Of a stretch of 64,000 bases of DNA, positions 26,438 through 34,753 are shown in pieces. The notes below the pieces were generated by a model, which made no database searches, was not told the origin of the DNA, and worked only from the letters and a program-made list of their open reading frames with translations. This DNA is from [Flexibacter] sp. ATCC 35103 (GTDB lineage Bacteria > Bacteroidota > Bacteroidia > Flavobacteriales > Flavobacteriaceae). The stretch is from positions 62,001 to 126,000 of the forward strand of contig NZ_MTQF01000012.1 of NCBI RefSeq assembly GCF_001975985.1, read 5' to 3'. Position 1 is the first letter of the stretch; each line of letters begins with the position of its first letter. A program made the translations under genes and the position numbers.

Positions 26438-26506
26438 TATTCTTTATTCTTTATTCTTTATTCTTTATTCTTTATTCTTTATTCTTTATTCTTTATTCTT
26501 TATTCT
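26438..26506. repeat. TATTCTT heptamer microsatellite (about 10 copies)
   Basis: The seven-base unit TATTCTT is repeated without interruption for 69 bases. It lies 108 bases upstream of the blaI start codon and 17 bases beyond the end of the minus-strand lipoprotein gene. Such tracts change copy number by slippage; a seven-base change shifts promoter spacing without regard to helical phase. Confidence 0.95.
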
Positions 26507-26522
26507 AAAAAAAACCTGTGGT

Positions 26523-26945
26523 CTATTCTATCGCTTTTTCTGAAATTAATTCTCCATTCTTATAGTTCTTGATTTCTGTTAGTTTTCCTTTATCGGAGTA
26601 AAATTTCCAGACTCCAAAATAAAACCAATGTGTTTCGACGGCATCGACTTCGATTTTTGTCTTTCCTTTTGATTGTAGTTTTCCGTTTTCATAATAATAT
26701 TTTACGATGCAGATTCCGTTTTTGTATTTTTCGGTTTTATAGATTTTTCCGTTAATGTAGGATTTCCACTTTTTTATGGGTTGATCGCTTTTGTAATATT
26801 CGAATGATTTATATGTCGTACTATCTTGTTTGTAATTATCAATCCAAAGACCTCCTTTCTTTTTATCAATCTTTTGATTGATCGGTTTGCTTTTACAACC
26901 AAAAAGCATCATTCCGCAAAAAAATAACAAAAGAAGGTTTTTCAT
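26523..26945 (-). CDS. YwqK/MORN-repeat-like lipoprotein
   Basis: 140 residues with a lipoprotein signal (lipobox MLFGC, Cys at 17). The mature part has repeated strand units of the type 'YYENGKLQSKGK', 'FYSDKGKLTEIKNYKNGE', 'SYINGKIYKTEKYKNG', as in the antitoxin-like YwqK repeat family, whose members are usually surface or periplasmic proteins. No neighbour suggests a toxin partner. It is transcribed toward the heptamer tract. Confidence 0.83.
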   Translation of the reverse strand: MKNLLLLFFCGMMLFGCKSKPINQKIDKKKGGLWIDNYKQDSTTYKSFEYYKSDQPIKKWKSYINGKIYKTEKYKNGICIVKYYYENGKLQSKGKTKIEVDAVETHWFYFGVWKFYSDKGKLTEIKNYKNGELISEKAIE

Positions 26946-27066
26946 ATTTCCTGAATTAACTCTACAATTATAGATGTTGCTCTACAAATGTAGAGTTATT
27001 TTTTTAATAAGCAAAAAAAAGTTACTAAGATTCTAAGTTGCTAAGGTTCTGAGGGTTCTTTTTTTT

Positions 27067-27522
27067 AGGTTCAAAGGTGCAGAGATGCAAAGCGACAAAG
27101 GTTTTGAATAGGCACCAGCTTTAGCTGGGGTTTAGAATAAATGAGAAGGAAATGGCTTTAGCCGATTTTTTTTAGGCTCAAAGGCGCAGAGATGCAAAGC
27201 ATCAAAGGTTTTCAATAGGCTCCAGCTTTAGCTGGGGTTTAGAATAAATGAGAAGGAAATGGCTTTAGCCGATTTTTTTAGGCTCAAAGGCGCAGAGATG
27301 CAAAGCATCAAAGGTTTTCAATAGGCTCCAGCTTTAGCTGGGGTTTAGAATAAATGCGAAGGAAATGGCTTTAGCCGAATAAATACGCTTATAAAAGATT
27401 AAAGAATTCGGCTAAAGCCAATTACTCTTTTCACAAAAAACTCCAGCTGAAGCTGGAGGCTATTCAATTCTGATGCGAAAAACCTTTGTCCCTTTGAGCC
27501 TTTGTTCCTTTGAACCTCTTTT
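27067..27522. repeat. Three tandem 106-bp repeats plus an inverted fourth copy
   Basis: Units at about 27067-27173, 27174-27279 and 27280-27385 each contain GCAGAGATGCAAAG, CCAGCTTTAGCTGGGG and GGAAATGGCTTTAGCCGA. A fourth, diverged copy in reverse orientation (TTCGGCTAAAGCCA ... CCAGCTGAAGCTGG ... CTTTGAGCC) occupies about 27405-27522. The array sits in a 795-base gap without genes, with REP-like copy C and a CCTAACAGG palindrome after it. Confidence 0.9.
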
Positions 27523-27524
27523 AA

Positions 27525-27629
27525 GCGTTAGGGATAGAGGCGGTATCTCCCGATTTAGAAAAACAAGGCTTTTTAGCCGTAGTTTTTGTTAATTGGAAAT
27601 ATAGCTGAAAGCCCGTCCGCCGCGGCGGA
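27525..27629. repeat. REP-like flavobacterial element, copy C
   Basis: GTTAGGGATAGAGGCGGTATC at one end and ATATAGCTGAAAGCCCG at the other with an internal AAAACAAGGCTTTTTAGCCG stem, then CCGCCGCGGCGG, a perfect palindrome. Related to elements at 7914, 49791 and 56951. Confidence 0.65.
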
Positions 27630-27703
27630 AACGCCCAAAAACATATTAAATTCCATAAAAAAATCCGCTTACTCTAAAAGAATAAACGGATTGTATTTTT
27701 ATA

Positions 27704-27730
27704 CCTAACAGGTTTTAAAAACCTGTTAGG
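27704..27730. repeat. CCTAACAGG-TTTTAAAAA-CCTGTTAGG palindrome
   Basis: Nine-base arms around an AT core, 10 bases downstream of the dipeptidase gene stop. Also present at 42043-42073, with a GACAGG variant at 30180 and 30374. It may help terminate the minus-strand dipeptidase transcript, together with the AATCCGCTTAC/AACGGATT stem at 27660-27692. Confidence 0.8.
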
Positions 27731-27740
27731 ATAATAGAAT

Positions 27741-29129
27741 TTACTTAGAAAGCTCTACAAAATATTTGTAAAACAAAGGAATAGTTTCGATTCCTTTTAA
27801 GAAATTAAAGATTCCGAAATGTTCGTTTGGCGAGTGAATTGCATCGCTGTCTAAACCGAAGCCCATAAGGATGGTTTTGCTTTTTAATTCTTTTTCGAAC
27901 AACGCTACAATTGGAATACTTCCGCCTGAACGAACCGGAATCGCAGGAACTCCAAAAGTCTCTGTGTAAGCTTTGTTTGCTGCCTGATATCCAACGCTGT
28001 CAATTGGGGTAACATAACCTTGCCCACCGTGATGTGGCGTAACTTTTACGGTAACTCCAGACGGTGCAATGCTTGTGAAATGTTTAGTAAAAAGCTCTGT
28101 GATTTCATGCCAATCCTGATTAGGAACCAAACGCATTGAGATTTTAGCAAATGCTTTGCTCGCAATAACAGTTTTTGCTCCTTCGCCTTGATATCCGCCC
28201 CAGATTCCGTTTACGTCTAATGTTGGACGAATCGAGTTGCGCTCGTTGGTAACATATCCTTTTTCGCCATAAACGTCGTTTAGGTCTAAGGCTTTTTTAT
28301 ATTTTTCTAAGCTAAAAGGCGCTTTTGCCATTTCAGCTCTTTCTTCAAGAGATAATTCCTGTACGTTGTCGTAGAAACCAGGAATGGTAATATGATTGTC
28401 TTCGTCATGTAAAGAAGCGATCATTTTTGCCAAAACATTAATTGGGTTCGCCACTGCTCCACCGTATAATCCTGAATGCAAATCACGATTTGGTCCGGTA
28501 ACTTCGACCTCTACATAACTCAAACCACGCAAACCTGTCGTAATCGACGGTTGTTGATTAGAGATCATTCCGGTATCTGAAATTAAGATTACGTCGTTTT
28601 TTAGTTTCTCTTGATTACGTTCTACGAACCAAGCCAAACTTGCAGAACCTACTTCTTCTTCGCCTTCGATCATGAATTTTACGTTACATGGCAAAGTATT
28701 GGTTTGCACCATAAGCTCCAAAGCTTTTACGTGCATGTACATTTGTCCTTTGTCATCGCAGGCTCCACGGGCAAAAATTGCGCCTTCTGGGTGAATTTCG
28801 GTTTTTTTAATTACGGGTTCGAATGGTGGCGATGTCCATAATTCGATAGGATCTGGTGGTTGAACATCATAATGTCCGTAAACTAGAACTGTAGGTAAAT
28901 TTGGGTCGATTATTTTCTCTCCATAAATGATTGGATAGCCCGGAGTATCGCAAATTTCGACAAAATCACAGCCTGCTTTTGTTAAACTTTCCTTAACAGC
29001 CTCTGCAGTATCGATCACATCTTGCGAATATGCAGTGTCGGCACTTACCGACGGAATTTTCAATAATTCGATCAATTCGTTGATAAACCGATCTTTATGT
29101 TGTTGAACGTAAGACTTAATATTTTCCAT
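27741..29129 (-). CDS. M20 family dipeptidase
   Basis: 462-residue zinc dipeptidase. VLVYGHYDVQPPDP carries the first His ligand and catalytic Asp, ARGACDDKGQMYMH the bridging Asp, and MIEGEEEVGSASL the general-base Glu and metal-binding Glu; RDLHSGLYGGAVANP is the dimerisation-domain signature. Cytoplasmic hydrolysis of dipeptides, with no signal peptide. Homologues are commonly annotated as cytosolic non-specific dipeptidase. Monocistronic. Confidence 0.96.
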   Translation of the reverse strand: MENIKSYVQQHKDRFINELIELLKIPSVSADTAYSQDVIDTAEAVKESLTKAGCDFVEICDTPGYPIIYGEKIIDPNLPTVLVYGHYDVQPPDPIELWTSPPFEPVIKKTEIHPEGAIFARGACDDKGQMYMHVKALELMVQTNTLPCNVKFMIEGEEEVGSASLAWFVERNQEKLKNDVILISDTGMISNQQPSITTGLRGLSYVEVEVTGPNRDLHSGLYGGAVANPINVLAKMIASLHDEDNHITIPGFYDNVQELSLEERAEMAKAPFSLEKYKKALDLNDVYGEKGYVTNERNSIRPTLDVNGIWGGYQGEGAKTVIASKAFAKISMRLVPNQDWHEITELFTKHFTSIAPSGVTVKVTPHHGGQGYVTPIDSVGYQAANKAYTETFGVPAIPVRSGGSIPIVALFEKELKSKTILMGFGLDSDAIHSPNEHFGIFNFLKGIETIPLFYKYFVELSK

Positions 29130-29195
29130 TTCAATTATTTTTATAGAAATTCAAAAATACGAAAAAGAGAATTAATATTTTTTTTGAAAAAATGT

Positions 29196-29225
29196 TTTGA
29201 AATCTAGAAGTTATGTTTATCTTTG
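29196..29225 (+). promoter_or_regulatory. Promoter of tRNA-Leu: TTTG N18 TATCTTTG
   Basis: A -33 TTTG (29196-29199) and a -7 TATCTTTG (29218-29225) with 18 bases between them, 13 bases before the tRNA 5' end. It is one of the three clearest promoters in the window and supports the Bacteroidota assignment. Confidence 0.85.
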
Positions 29226-29238
29226 CACCCACAATTGA

Positions 29239-29320
29239 GCGGATATGGTGAAATTGGTAGACATGCCAGACTTAGGATCTGGTGCCGCAAGGCGTGTAGG
29301 TTCGAGTCCTATTATCCGCA
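29239..29320 (+). tRNA. tRNA-Leu (anticodon TAG)
   Basis: Class II tRNA of 82 nt. Acceptor arms GCGGATA and TATCCGC pair fully, the D-arm reads GGTGAAATTGGTAGACATGCC, the anticodon loop CTTAGGA lies between CCAGA and TCTGG (anticodon TAG), a variable arm TGCCGCAAGGCG follows, and the T-arm has GTTCGAGTCC. Discriminator A; CCA is not encoded. A hairpin terminator follows directly. Confidence 0.97.
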
Positions 29321-29323
29321 CTG

Positions 29324-29354
29324 AAAAAGCTTCTGAGAAATCAGAAGCTTTTTT
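29324..29354 (+). terminator. Terminator of tRNA-Leu
   Basis: AAAAAGCTTCTGA - GAAA - TCAGAAGCTTTTTT perfect hairpin with a T-tract three bases after the tRNA. Confidence 0.95.
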
Positions 29355-29510
29355 GTTTTTAAACTATTTCTATTTTTTGTTGCTAAAATTGTTGATAAAC
29401 AGATTACAACAATACCTCTTTTGACTTTTCTATTTTTAATTTTGAATAACATTTTCTAACTGAAATGCGATTTATTTTTTTAAGATAACAAATAGTAAAC
29501 GGAACAAAAA

Positions 29511-29996
29511 ATGACATTAAAAAACAAACTTATCCCAATCAGCTTAATTTTAGCCATAATGATTTTTGTCTCTTGTCAAAGAAACAATCTCAACAATAAT
29601 CCATCTCAGGCAAAAAATACAAAAATTAATAAACGAGAATTCTCTATTGATACTTTTTCTACCTTCCCTCCTGAAATTAATGGCTGTTCCTGTTACTTTT
29701 CTAATGATTCTATCGAATTTAAAAAAGGAGGATATATCTATATAGAGGATTTTGAAGGAACCTCTTTTTTAAAAATAAATGGTACACTAACTAAGTTCAT
29801 ACTAACTGATGCAAAAGAAATTGATTCTTTGACTACTTTATCTAAATACAAAAGCAAAAGTTTAAACATGACGCTTGAAATAAAAGACGGAAAACAAAGT
29901 GGCGATGAAACTTCTTTAAAAACTGGAAAAATTACAATTACAGATAAAAAAGGAAAAATAATTACAAAAACATTTTATGGAGAGTGCGGCTGTTAA
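29511..29996 (+). CDS. Lipoprotein of unknown function
   Basis: 161 residues. Signal with lipobox FVSC (Cys at 22), then an Asn/Lys-rich spacer and a small beta-rich domain. The mature protein has a CSCYF motif near residue 61 and ends in GECGC, so four Cys residues could pair or bind a metal. Repeated short strands (GGYIYIEDFEGTSFLKINGT) suggest a beta barrel or sandwich. No family recognised and no linked neighbour. Confidence 0.75.
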   Translation: MTLKNKLIPISLILAIMIFVSCQRNNLNNNPSQAKNTKINKREFSIDTFSTFPPEINGCSCYFSNDSIEFKKGGYIYIEDFEGTSFLKINGTLTKFILTDAKEIDSLTTLSKYKSKSLNMTLEIKDGKQSGDETSLKTGKITITDKKGKIITKTFYGECGC

Positions 29997-30050
29997 CGAC
30001 TGAATAATCTATTATCTCCTATTTTCAACATTCTAAATTATAACTTCTTA

Positions 30051-30411
30051 GACGGATTAAAATCCATCTCTACAATATATTTCGTTCTTCCGGAACTCTT
30101 TATAAAATCCCGGAGGAATGATTTATTTTATAACTAGGGATTTCAATCCCTTGAAGTGCAACGTAACCCCAATATTGTCAAACCCGACAGGTTTTAAAAA
30201 CCTGTCGGGTTTAGAATATGCATCGTTGTCGAGCTTCTTGCGAAGAATGGATTAAAATCCATCCCTACAATTTGTTTCGTTCCTCCGGAACTCTTTATAA
30301 AATTCCGGAGGAATGATTTATTTTGTAGCTAGGGATTTCAATCCCTTGAAGCGCAATGTAACCCCAATATTGTCAAACCCGACAGGTTTTAAAAACCTGT
30401 CGGGTTTAGAA
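30051..30411. repeat. Two tandem ~194-bp repeats with AACCCGACAGG palindromes
   Basis: The segments starting at 30051 and 30245 share GGATTAAAATCCATC, TTTCGTTC-TCCGGAACTC, CCCGGAGGAATGATTTA-type text, CTAGGGATTTCAATCCCTTGAAG and a terminal palindrome (AACCCGACAGG ... CCTGTCGGGTT, at 30180-30212 and 30374-30406). Several are self-complementary (GGATTAAAATCC, GGGATTTCAATCCC). No gene lies in the 433 bases between the lipoprotein and the small helical protein. Confidence 0.88.
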
Positions 30412-30429
30412 CTAAGCGAAACCTCTTTT

Positions 30430-30663
30430 CTATTCAACATCCAAATAAGGATCTAAAACTTCGGCTAGTTTATTGAGCCAATAAAAATTATCTTCAATAT
30501 TATTCGCTTCAGATTCTACCGTTTCGCATCCTCGCATTAAAGACAAGGCAAGAACATAATTTACTTGACGTATTTTCCTCGCCAGATCTTTAGAATCAAT
30601 AACTGTAATAAAAAAATCTCGTAGTCTTGCTTCAACTTCTTTTAAATGGTTTTCTGTACTCAT
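30430..30663 (-). CDS. Small helical protein, paralogue of 53209-53442
   Basis: 77 residues from the ATG at 30663 (MSTENHLKEVEARL); the frame extends to 30708 but the internal ATG matches the start of the paralogue. It is predicted all-helical: ARLRDFFITVIDSKDLARK, RQVNYVLALSLMRGCETVE and YWLNKLAEVLDPYL. Compared with the copy at 53209 it shares the pattern KxxNYxLAxSLMRxCET and NxLAExLxPYLD. I do not recognise the family. Both copies stand alone next to repeat fields. Confidence 0.8.
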   Translation of the reverse strand: MSTENHLKEVEARLRDFFITVIDSKDLARKIRQVNYVLALSLMRGCETVESEANNIEDNFYWLNKLAEVLDPYLDVE

Positions 30664-30880
30664 AATTTTAAGGTTTAAAAAGTAAAAGTCCTTAGAACTT
30701 ATTTTCATCTAAACCCATATATGCGTTCAACTCTAATTATTATTTTCTTATAAAAAACAATTTTCAGCTAAAGCCTTTCCTTCAAAACAAAACAAAAAAA
30801 ACCTCCAGTTAAAACTGAAGGCTATTCAAATTAGTTCCTTTATTTAAATGAACTTATATCACTTATATGATTTAAAAATT

Positions 30881-31540
30881 TTAGCTATTTAATAACTCCA
30901 AAACTTTATCGACATTTACTTCGCTATAATCATTGATATAAAAACTACATGGCGGAAGCTGTTCTTTTGTATGTGTACTCAAAACACCTACGACTTTCAT
31001 TCCTGCATTTAATCCTGCTGTAACGCCCGAGAATGAATCTTCGAAAACAATACAATCAGATGGAGAAACTCCAACACGCTTTGCAGATTTTAGATATACT
31101 TCGGGGTTTGGTTTATGAAAAGTTACGTCTTCGCTTGACATCATAGAATCCATTTTGTCCTGGAATTGCAACGCTCCCATAATCAAATCAAGATTAGCGC
31201 GTGGTGCGGATGTTGCCACAGCGGTTTTAAAGCCTCGCGATTTTAGTTCGGCTAAAAAGTCGAGATAATGCGGAATGGTTTCGACTTTGTCTTTATAAAT
31301 CTCACGAAACATTCCTTCTTTTTCGTCTTCTAGTTTTATGAGTTCTTCTCCCGCAATAGGACGTTTGAAGAAATGAGTCATAATATAACCATTGTGTTTT
31401 CCGTACATATGTTCTTCAAACTCTTGTTCTGAATGAGGAATTTGATATTTATCGAAAAATGCTTCGAAAGCTTTTGCATGATGCGGATTGGTGTGACAAA
31501 TCACGCCATCCATATCAAAAATAACACATTGCTGCTTCAT
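30881..31540 (-). CDS. HAD-superfamily phosphatase, beta-phosphoglucomutase-like
   Basis: 219 residues. FDMDGVICHTNPHHAKAFEAF is motif I with the nucleophile Asp, followed by a helical cap. AVATSAPRANLD is motif II, KPNPEVYLKSAKRVGV motif III (Lys) and CIVFEDSFSGVTAGLNAG motif IV (acidic pair). The sequence fits the phosphoglucomutase/phosphatase branch of HAD subclass I; the substrate is probably a sugar phosphate but cannot be fixed. No operon partner: the flanks are repeats and the paralogous small gene. Confidence 0.93.
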   Translation of the reverse strand: MKQQCVIFDMDGVICHTNPHHAKAFEAFFDKYQIPHSEQEFEEHMYGKHNGYIMTHFFKRPIAGEELIKLEDEKEGMFREIYKDKVETIPHYLDFLAELKSRGFKTAVATSAPRANLDLIMGALQFQDKMDSMMSSEDVTFHKPNPEVYLKSAKRVGVSPSDCIVFEDSFSGVTAGLNAGMKVVGVLSTHTKEQLPPCSFYINDYSEVNVDKVLELLNS

Positions 31541-31594
31541 TATATTTTGTTTTTTAACGATTGCAAGATACTTATTTTCTGTGGAGTTTTTTTA

Positions 31595-31815
31595 TAGAAT
31601 CTCGCAAAGTCCCAGTCCCGAGGCTTCGGGAGCAAAGATTTTGTTTCACGCAGATTTAAAAAAGATCTAAGCCGATAAACGTAGATAATTATTAAAATTA
31701 AATCTGCTCAATCTGCCAAATCTGCGAGAGTAAAAATCCTTAAAACATTATTAATCTGTATCTTTAAAATAAAAAACTTTGCTCCCGAAGCCTCGGGACT
31801 GCGACTTTGCGCGAT
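31595..31815. repeat. Large inverted repeat with CCCGAGGCTTCGGG arms
   Basis: The arms CTCGCAAAGTCCC...GTCCCGAGGCTTCGGGAGCAAAG (31593-31638) and CTTTGCTCCCGAAGCCTCGGGAC...GCGACTTTGCG (31776-31815) are near-reverse complements. The centre (31644-31735) holds another self-complementary unit based on CAGATTTAAAAAAGATCT and AAATCTGC. It occupies the 308-base gap between the HAD gene and the MFS gene. No gene is present. Confidence 0.8.
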
Positions 31816-31848
31816 TAACCATTAACCTGAAACCTGAAACAAAAACCT

Positions 31849-33450
31849 TTACCCAATCCAAATCTTACTTTTAACCAAAGTCATTGTTTCTCTCAAATGC
31901 TGATTACACGCAATAAGAATAATCAAAACTACAAGACCGTAACCTACGATGGTATAAATTTCCATATCGGCCAATAAAGTGGATTGTTTGGTGATGGTTC
32001 CAAAAAGTTTTTTGAGCGCCAAAGTATTTGCATTATCTGCCGAATATCCTTTTGCCATAAAACTCTGCGCTGTTGAAGCGATTGTTTGCTGCGCTTCGGG
32101 ATTATCTCCGGTTACAAATTGGCTAAGTTTCAGAAAGTGTTTTTTATTCAAAAAAACCATCGCATTCTGCATCACACAAAATCCAATTGTACTTCCCCAA
32201 AAACGCCCCGAAACTCCAACAATTCCCGAAGAAACCGCCATTTTTGCAGGAACAGATGATGTGGTAAATAATATTAACGGCACGAATAAAAACCCGACTC
32301 CAATGCCTTGTAAAACATACGGAATGATAATATCTGACAATGCAACATCTGGCACAAAAAGAAAGGTAAACCAGAAATGAAAAAGCGCAATTAGCGAAAA
32401 ACCAATGATAAAAATGATTTTCGTAGAAACGGATTTCATCAGAAAAAAAGCGGCTAAAATCAATCCAATTACATTTCCTAATCCGTTAATATATTGCACG
32501 CCCGCAACTCGCGATGGATCCCAATTCCAAATCGAAAACATCGCCGAATGACAAAGACTCAACGTTGCTCTACTGATATAAAAAAGGAAAAACAACAAGA
32601 ATCCTATTCGCAGATTGGCATATTTAAAAACTTCAAAATCAAAAGTGGGTCTTTTTACCAAACGCTCTTTAAATATGAATAAACCTCCGGTTATTAAAGC
32701 AATCATCAACATTATAACCATTTGAGAAGATTCGAACCAGTATTTTTTTTCGGCATAAACAAAAAAGTAAGCGCCGCAAAGAATTGCTGTCAAAACCAAA
32801 ATATAACTAATCCAGTCGATTTGATACAACGGAATTTTCTTTGTGATTCTATGTCCGCGGAAAGTCACCAAGATCAAAAAGACATTCAAAACCTGAAGTC
32901 CGCCTGAAACATACAACATGTATTTCCAATCGTAATGATCCAGAAACCAAACCGCAATATTCATAATAAACGGCGTCGACAATAACAGTGAACCGTAATA
33001 AAAAGAGAAACCAATTATTATAGCATTTTTAGAATGAAACTGCTCGATCAATAATTGTCTAATTGTGATTACCGGAAGCGCCATCAAGATTCCCTCGGCA
33101 ACTCTGAGCAATAAAAAAAGATAGAAATTGGTAATATACGCCGATGAAATAATCGTAATTCCGATTAAGGAATAAACCGCCATCAGGTAATTTTTTGCCG
33201 GAAAAAAACTCGAAAATCTACTTTCGATCAAGATTGTTGCCAGCAAAGTTCCGTAAGTTACGCACATTGCAAACTGCAAATCTTCGGGCTCAATGTCCAG
33301 AAAACTCGCTGCATAAGTTACGTTTGAAGTATAAACTCCCAATAAAATCATGGAATGCAGCAAACAGACAAACAAAATAATAATGATTGCCCATTTGGGA
33401 ACCCAGGATTTAAAAATACTTTTATCTTCCATTTTATTGGTGTTCGGCAA
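31849..33450 (-). CDS. MFS transporter of the DHA2/EmrB type
   Basis: 533 residues with about 14 hydrophobic helices, the size of EmrB/QacA-type proton antiporters. LLLRVAEGILMALPVITIRQLLIEQF contains the helix-4 region and GLGNVIGLILAAFFL helix 9-10. With the HlyD-like gene (17-base overlap) and TolC-like gene upstream it forms a tripartite efflux system that carries substrates from the cytoplasm across both membranes. Substrate unknown; hydrophobic drugs are typical for EmrAB-TolC. Confidence 0.94.
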   Translation of the reverse strand: MPNTNKMEDKSIFKSWVPKWAIIIILFVCLLHSMILLGVYTSNVTYAASFLDIEPEDLQFAMCVTYGTLLATILIESRFSSFFPAKNYLMAVYSLIGITIISSAYITNFYLFLLLRVAEGILMALPVITIRQLLIEQFHSKNAIIIGFSFYYGSLLLSTPFIMNIAVWFLDHYDWKYMLYVSGGLQVLNVFLILVTFRGHRITKKIPLYQIDWISYILVLTAILCGAYFFVYAEKKYWFESSQMVIMLMIALITGGLFIFKERLVKRPTFDFEVFKYANLRIGFLLFFLFYISRATLSLCHSAMFSIWNWDPSRVAGVQYINGLGNVIGLILAAFFLMKSVSTKIIFIIGFSLIALFHFWFTFLFVPDVALSDIIIPYVLQGIGVGFLFVPLILFTTSSVPAKMAVSSGIVGVSGRFWGSTIGFCVMQNAMVFLNKKHFLKLSQFVTGDNPEAQQTIASTAQSFMAKGYSADNANTLALKKLFGTITKQSTLLADMEIYTIVGYGLVVLIILIACNQHLRETMTLVKSKIWIG

Positions 33451-34486
33451 TAACTGTTATGTTCATTCCGGCTCTTAAAAAATCAGCTTGTTTATCAGTG
33501 TCTTTCAATTGAATTCTAACCGGAATTCTTTGTTCGATTTTTACAAAGTTTCCTGTTGCATTATCCGGTGGCAATAACGAAAATCTCGCTCCACTTGCCG
33601 GAGATAACGAAGTCACAACTCCTGTAAACTCTTTACCGTCTATAGCATCTGCCTGAATTTTTACTTGCTGACCAACGGTTAAATATTGCAATTGTGTTTC
33701 TTTAAAATTGGCCGTAATCCATTTTTCTTTACTTACTATCGAAAGTAAAGATTGTCCTTCTTTTACCATTTGCCCCGGTTGCAAAGTTCTTTTACCAACC
33801 CAACCGTCATAAGGCGCGGTGATTATCGTGTACGAAAGAAACAATGCCGCATTGTCTGCCACAGCTTGTTTTGATGCGATATTAGTTTGCGTTGTAGGAA
33901 CATTTGCCTGCGCTTGAGAAGTGCTCAAATTTGAAGATTGAATTCTGTCTCGCATTTCTTGTAAATGCGCTTGCGCCGATTCATAATCTGCCTTAACTTT
34001 TTCTAATTGTTGCGAAGTTGCAGCTTCATCTTTAACCAAAGCTTTGTATCTGTCGTATTCTAATTTTGTTTTCCAAAGATTAGTTTTGGCTGCAGCCAAT
34101 TGCGATTCTCCAATTGCAGTTGAACTTGCCGTTGTCGCCACATTTTTCTCGGCCACAACGCTACTTTGTTTCGCATTTTGAACATCGGCAAGAGCCACAT
34201 TCAACTTTGATTTATATTCTCTATTATCGATTATAACCAAAGTATCACCTTTATGCACAAATTGATTTTCATCAAAACGAACTTCCTGCACATAACCCGT
34301 AATTCGCGACATAATAGGCGTCACATATTGCTCGACCTGAGCGTCATTGGTTTCTTCGTGGTTTCTATTAAACACATAAAACCAAATCCCCAAAATGATT
34401 CCGCTTGCTACCAAAACGCAAGCTATAATTGTTATTAATATATGAAACGTTCTGTTTCTTCGAGTTTCATTTTTTATCTTGACCAT
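33434..34486 (-). CDS. HlyD/EmrA-family membrane fusion protein
   Basis: 350 residues: N-terminal helix (about 14-36), biotinyl-lipoyl half at NDAQVEQYVTPIMSRITGYV, a coiled-coil hairpin (about 80-205, rich in Ala/Gln/Lys), the second lipoyl half (ITAPYDGWVGKRTLQPGQM) and a beta-barrel domain. It bridges the MFS pump and the TolC channel in the periplasm. The end overlaps the MFS start by 17 bases, and the TolC gene lies 267 bases upstream across a repeat-filled gap. Confidence 0.94.
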   Translation of the reverse strand: MVKIKNETRRNRTFHILITIIACVLVASGIILGIWFYVFNRNHEETNDAQVEQYVTPIMSRITGYVQEVRFDENQFVHKGDTLVIIDNREYKSKLNVALADVQNAKQSSVVAEKNVATTASSTAIGESQLAAAKTNLWKTKLEYDRYKALVKDEAATSQQLEKVKADYESAQAHLQEMRDRIQSSNLSTSQAQANVPTTQTNIASKQAVADNAALFLSYTIITAPYDGWVGKRTLQPGQMVKEGQSLLSIVSKEKWITANFKETQLQYLTVGQQVKIQADAIDGKEFTGVVTSLSPASGARFSLLPPDNATGNFVKIEQRIPVRIQLKDTDKQADFLRAGMNITVIAEHQ

Positions 34487-34524
34487 AATAAATTGTATAT
34501 TCTTTATCTATTTTTTCTAATTCT

Positions 34525-34685
34525 CCACCGGATTAATCCCGAAGCGTCGGGACGGCGCTACAATATGAATCGTTTCTTCGGAACTTAAATTCTATATTCT
34601 TTCTAATTCTCCCCGGATTAATCCCGAAGCGTCGGGACGGCGCTACAATATAAATCGCTCCTCCGGAACTTAAAATCTATATTCT
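34525..34685. repeat. Tandem ~85-bp repeat inside the efflux operon
   Basis: TTCTAATTCTCC...GGATTAATCCCGAAGCGTCGGGACGGCGCTACAATAT...TCCGGAACTTAAA occurs twice (about 34515-34595 and 34601-34680). The palindromes GATTAATC and CCCGAAGCGTCGGG lie within each unit. The repeat separates tolC from hlyD in an otherwise tight operon. Confidence 0.85.
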
Positions 34686-34753
34686 TTACTCTATTCTCTA
34701 GCTTCTAACTCCCAACATCTTTCTTCTAACATCTTGCCTCTTTCCTCTTAAAT

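Noticed and set aside
27067..27522. Direct repeats that might be a CRISPR array
   Set aside because: The units are 106 bp and contiguous, with no spacer between repeats and no cas genes nearby.
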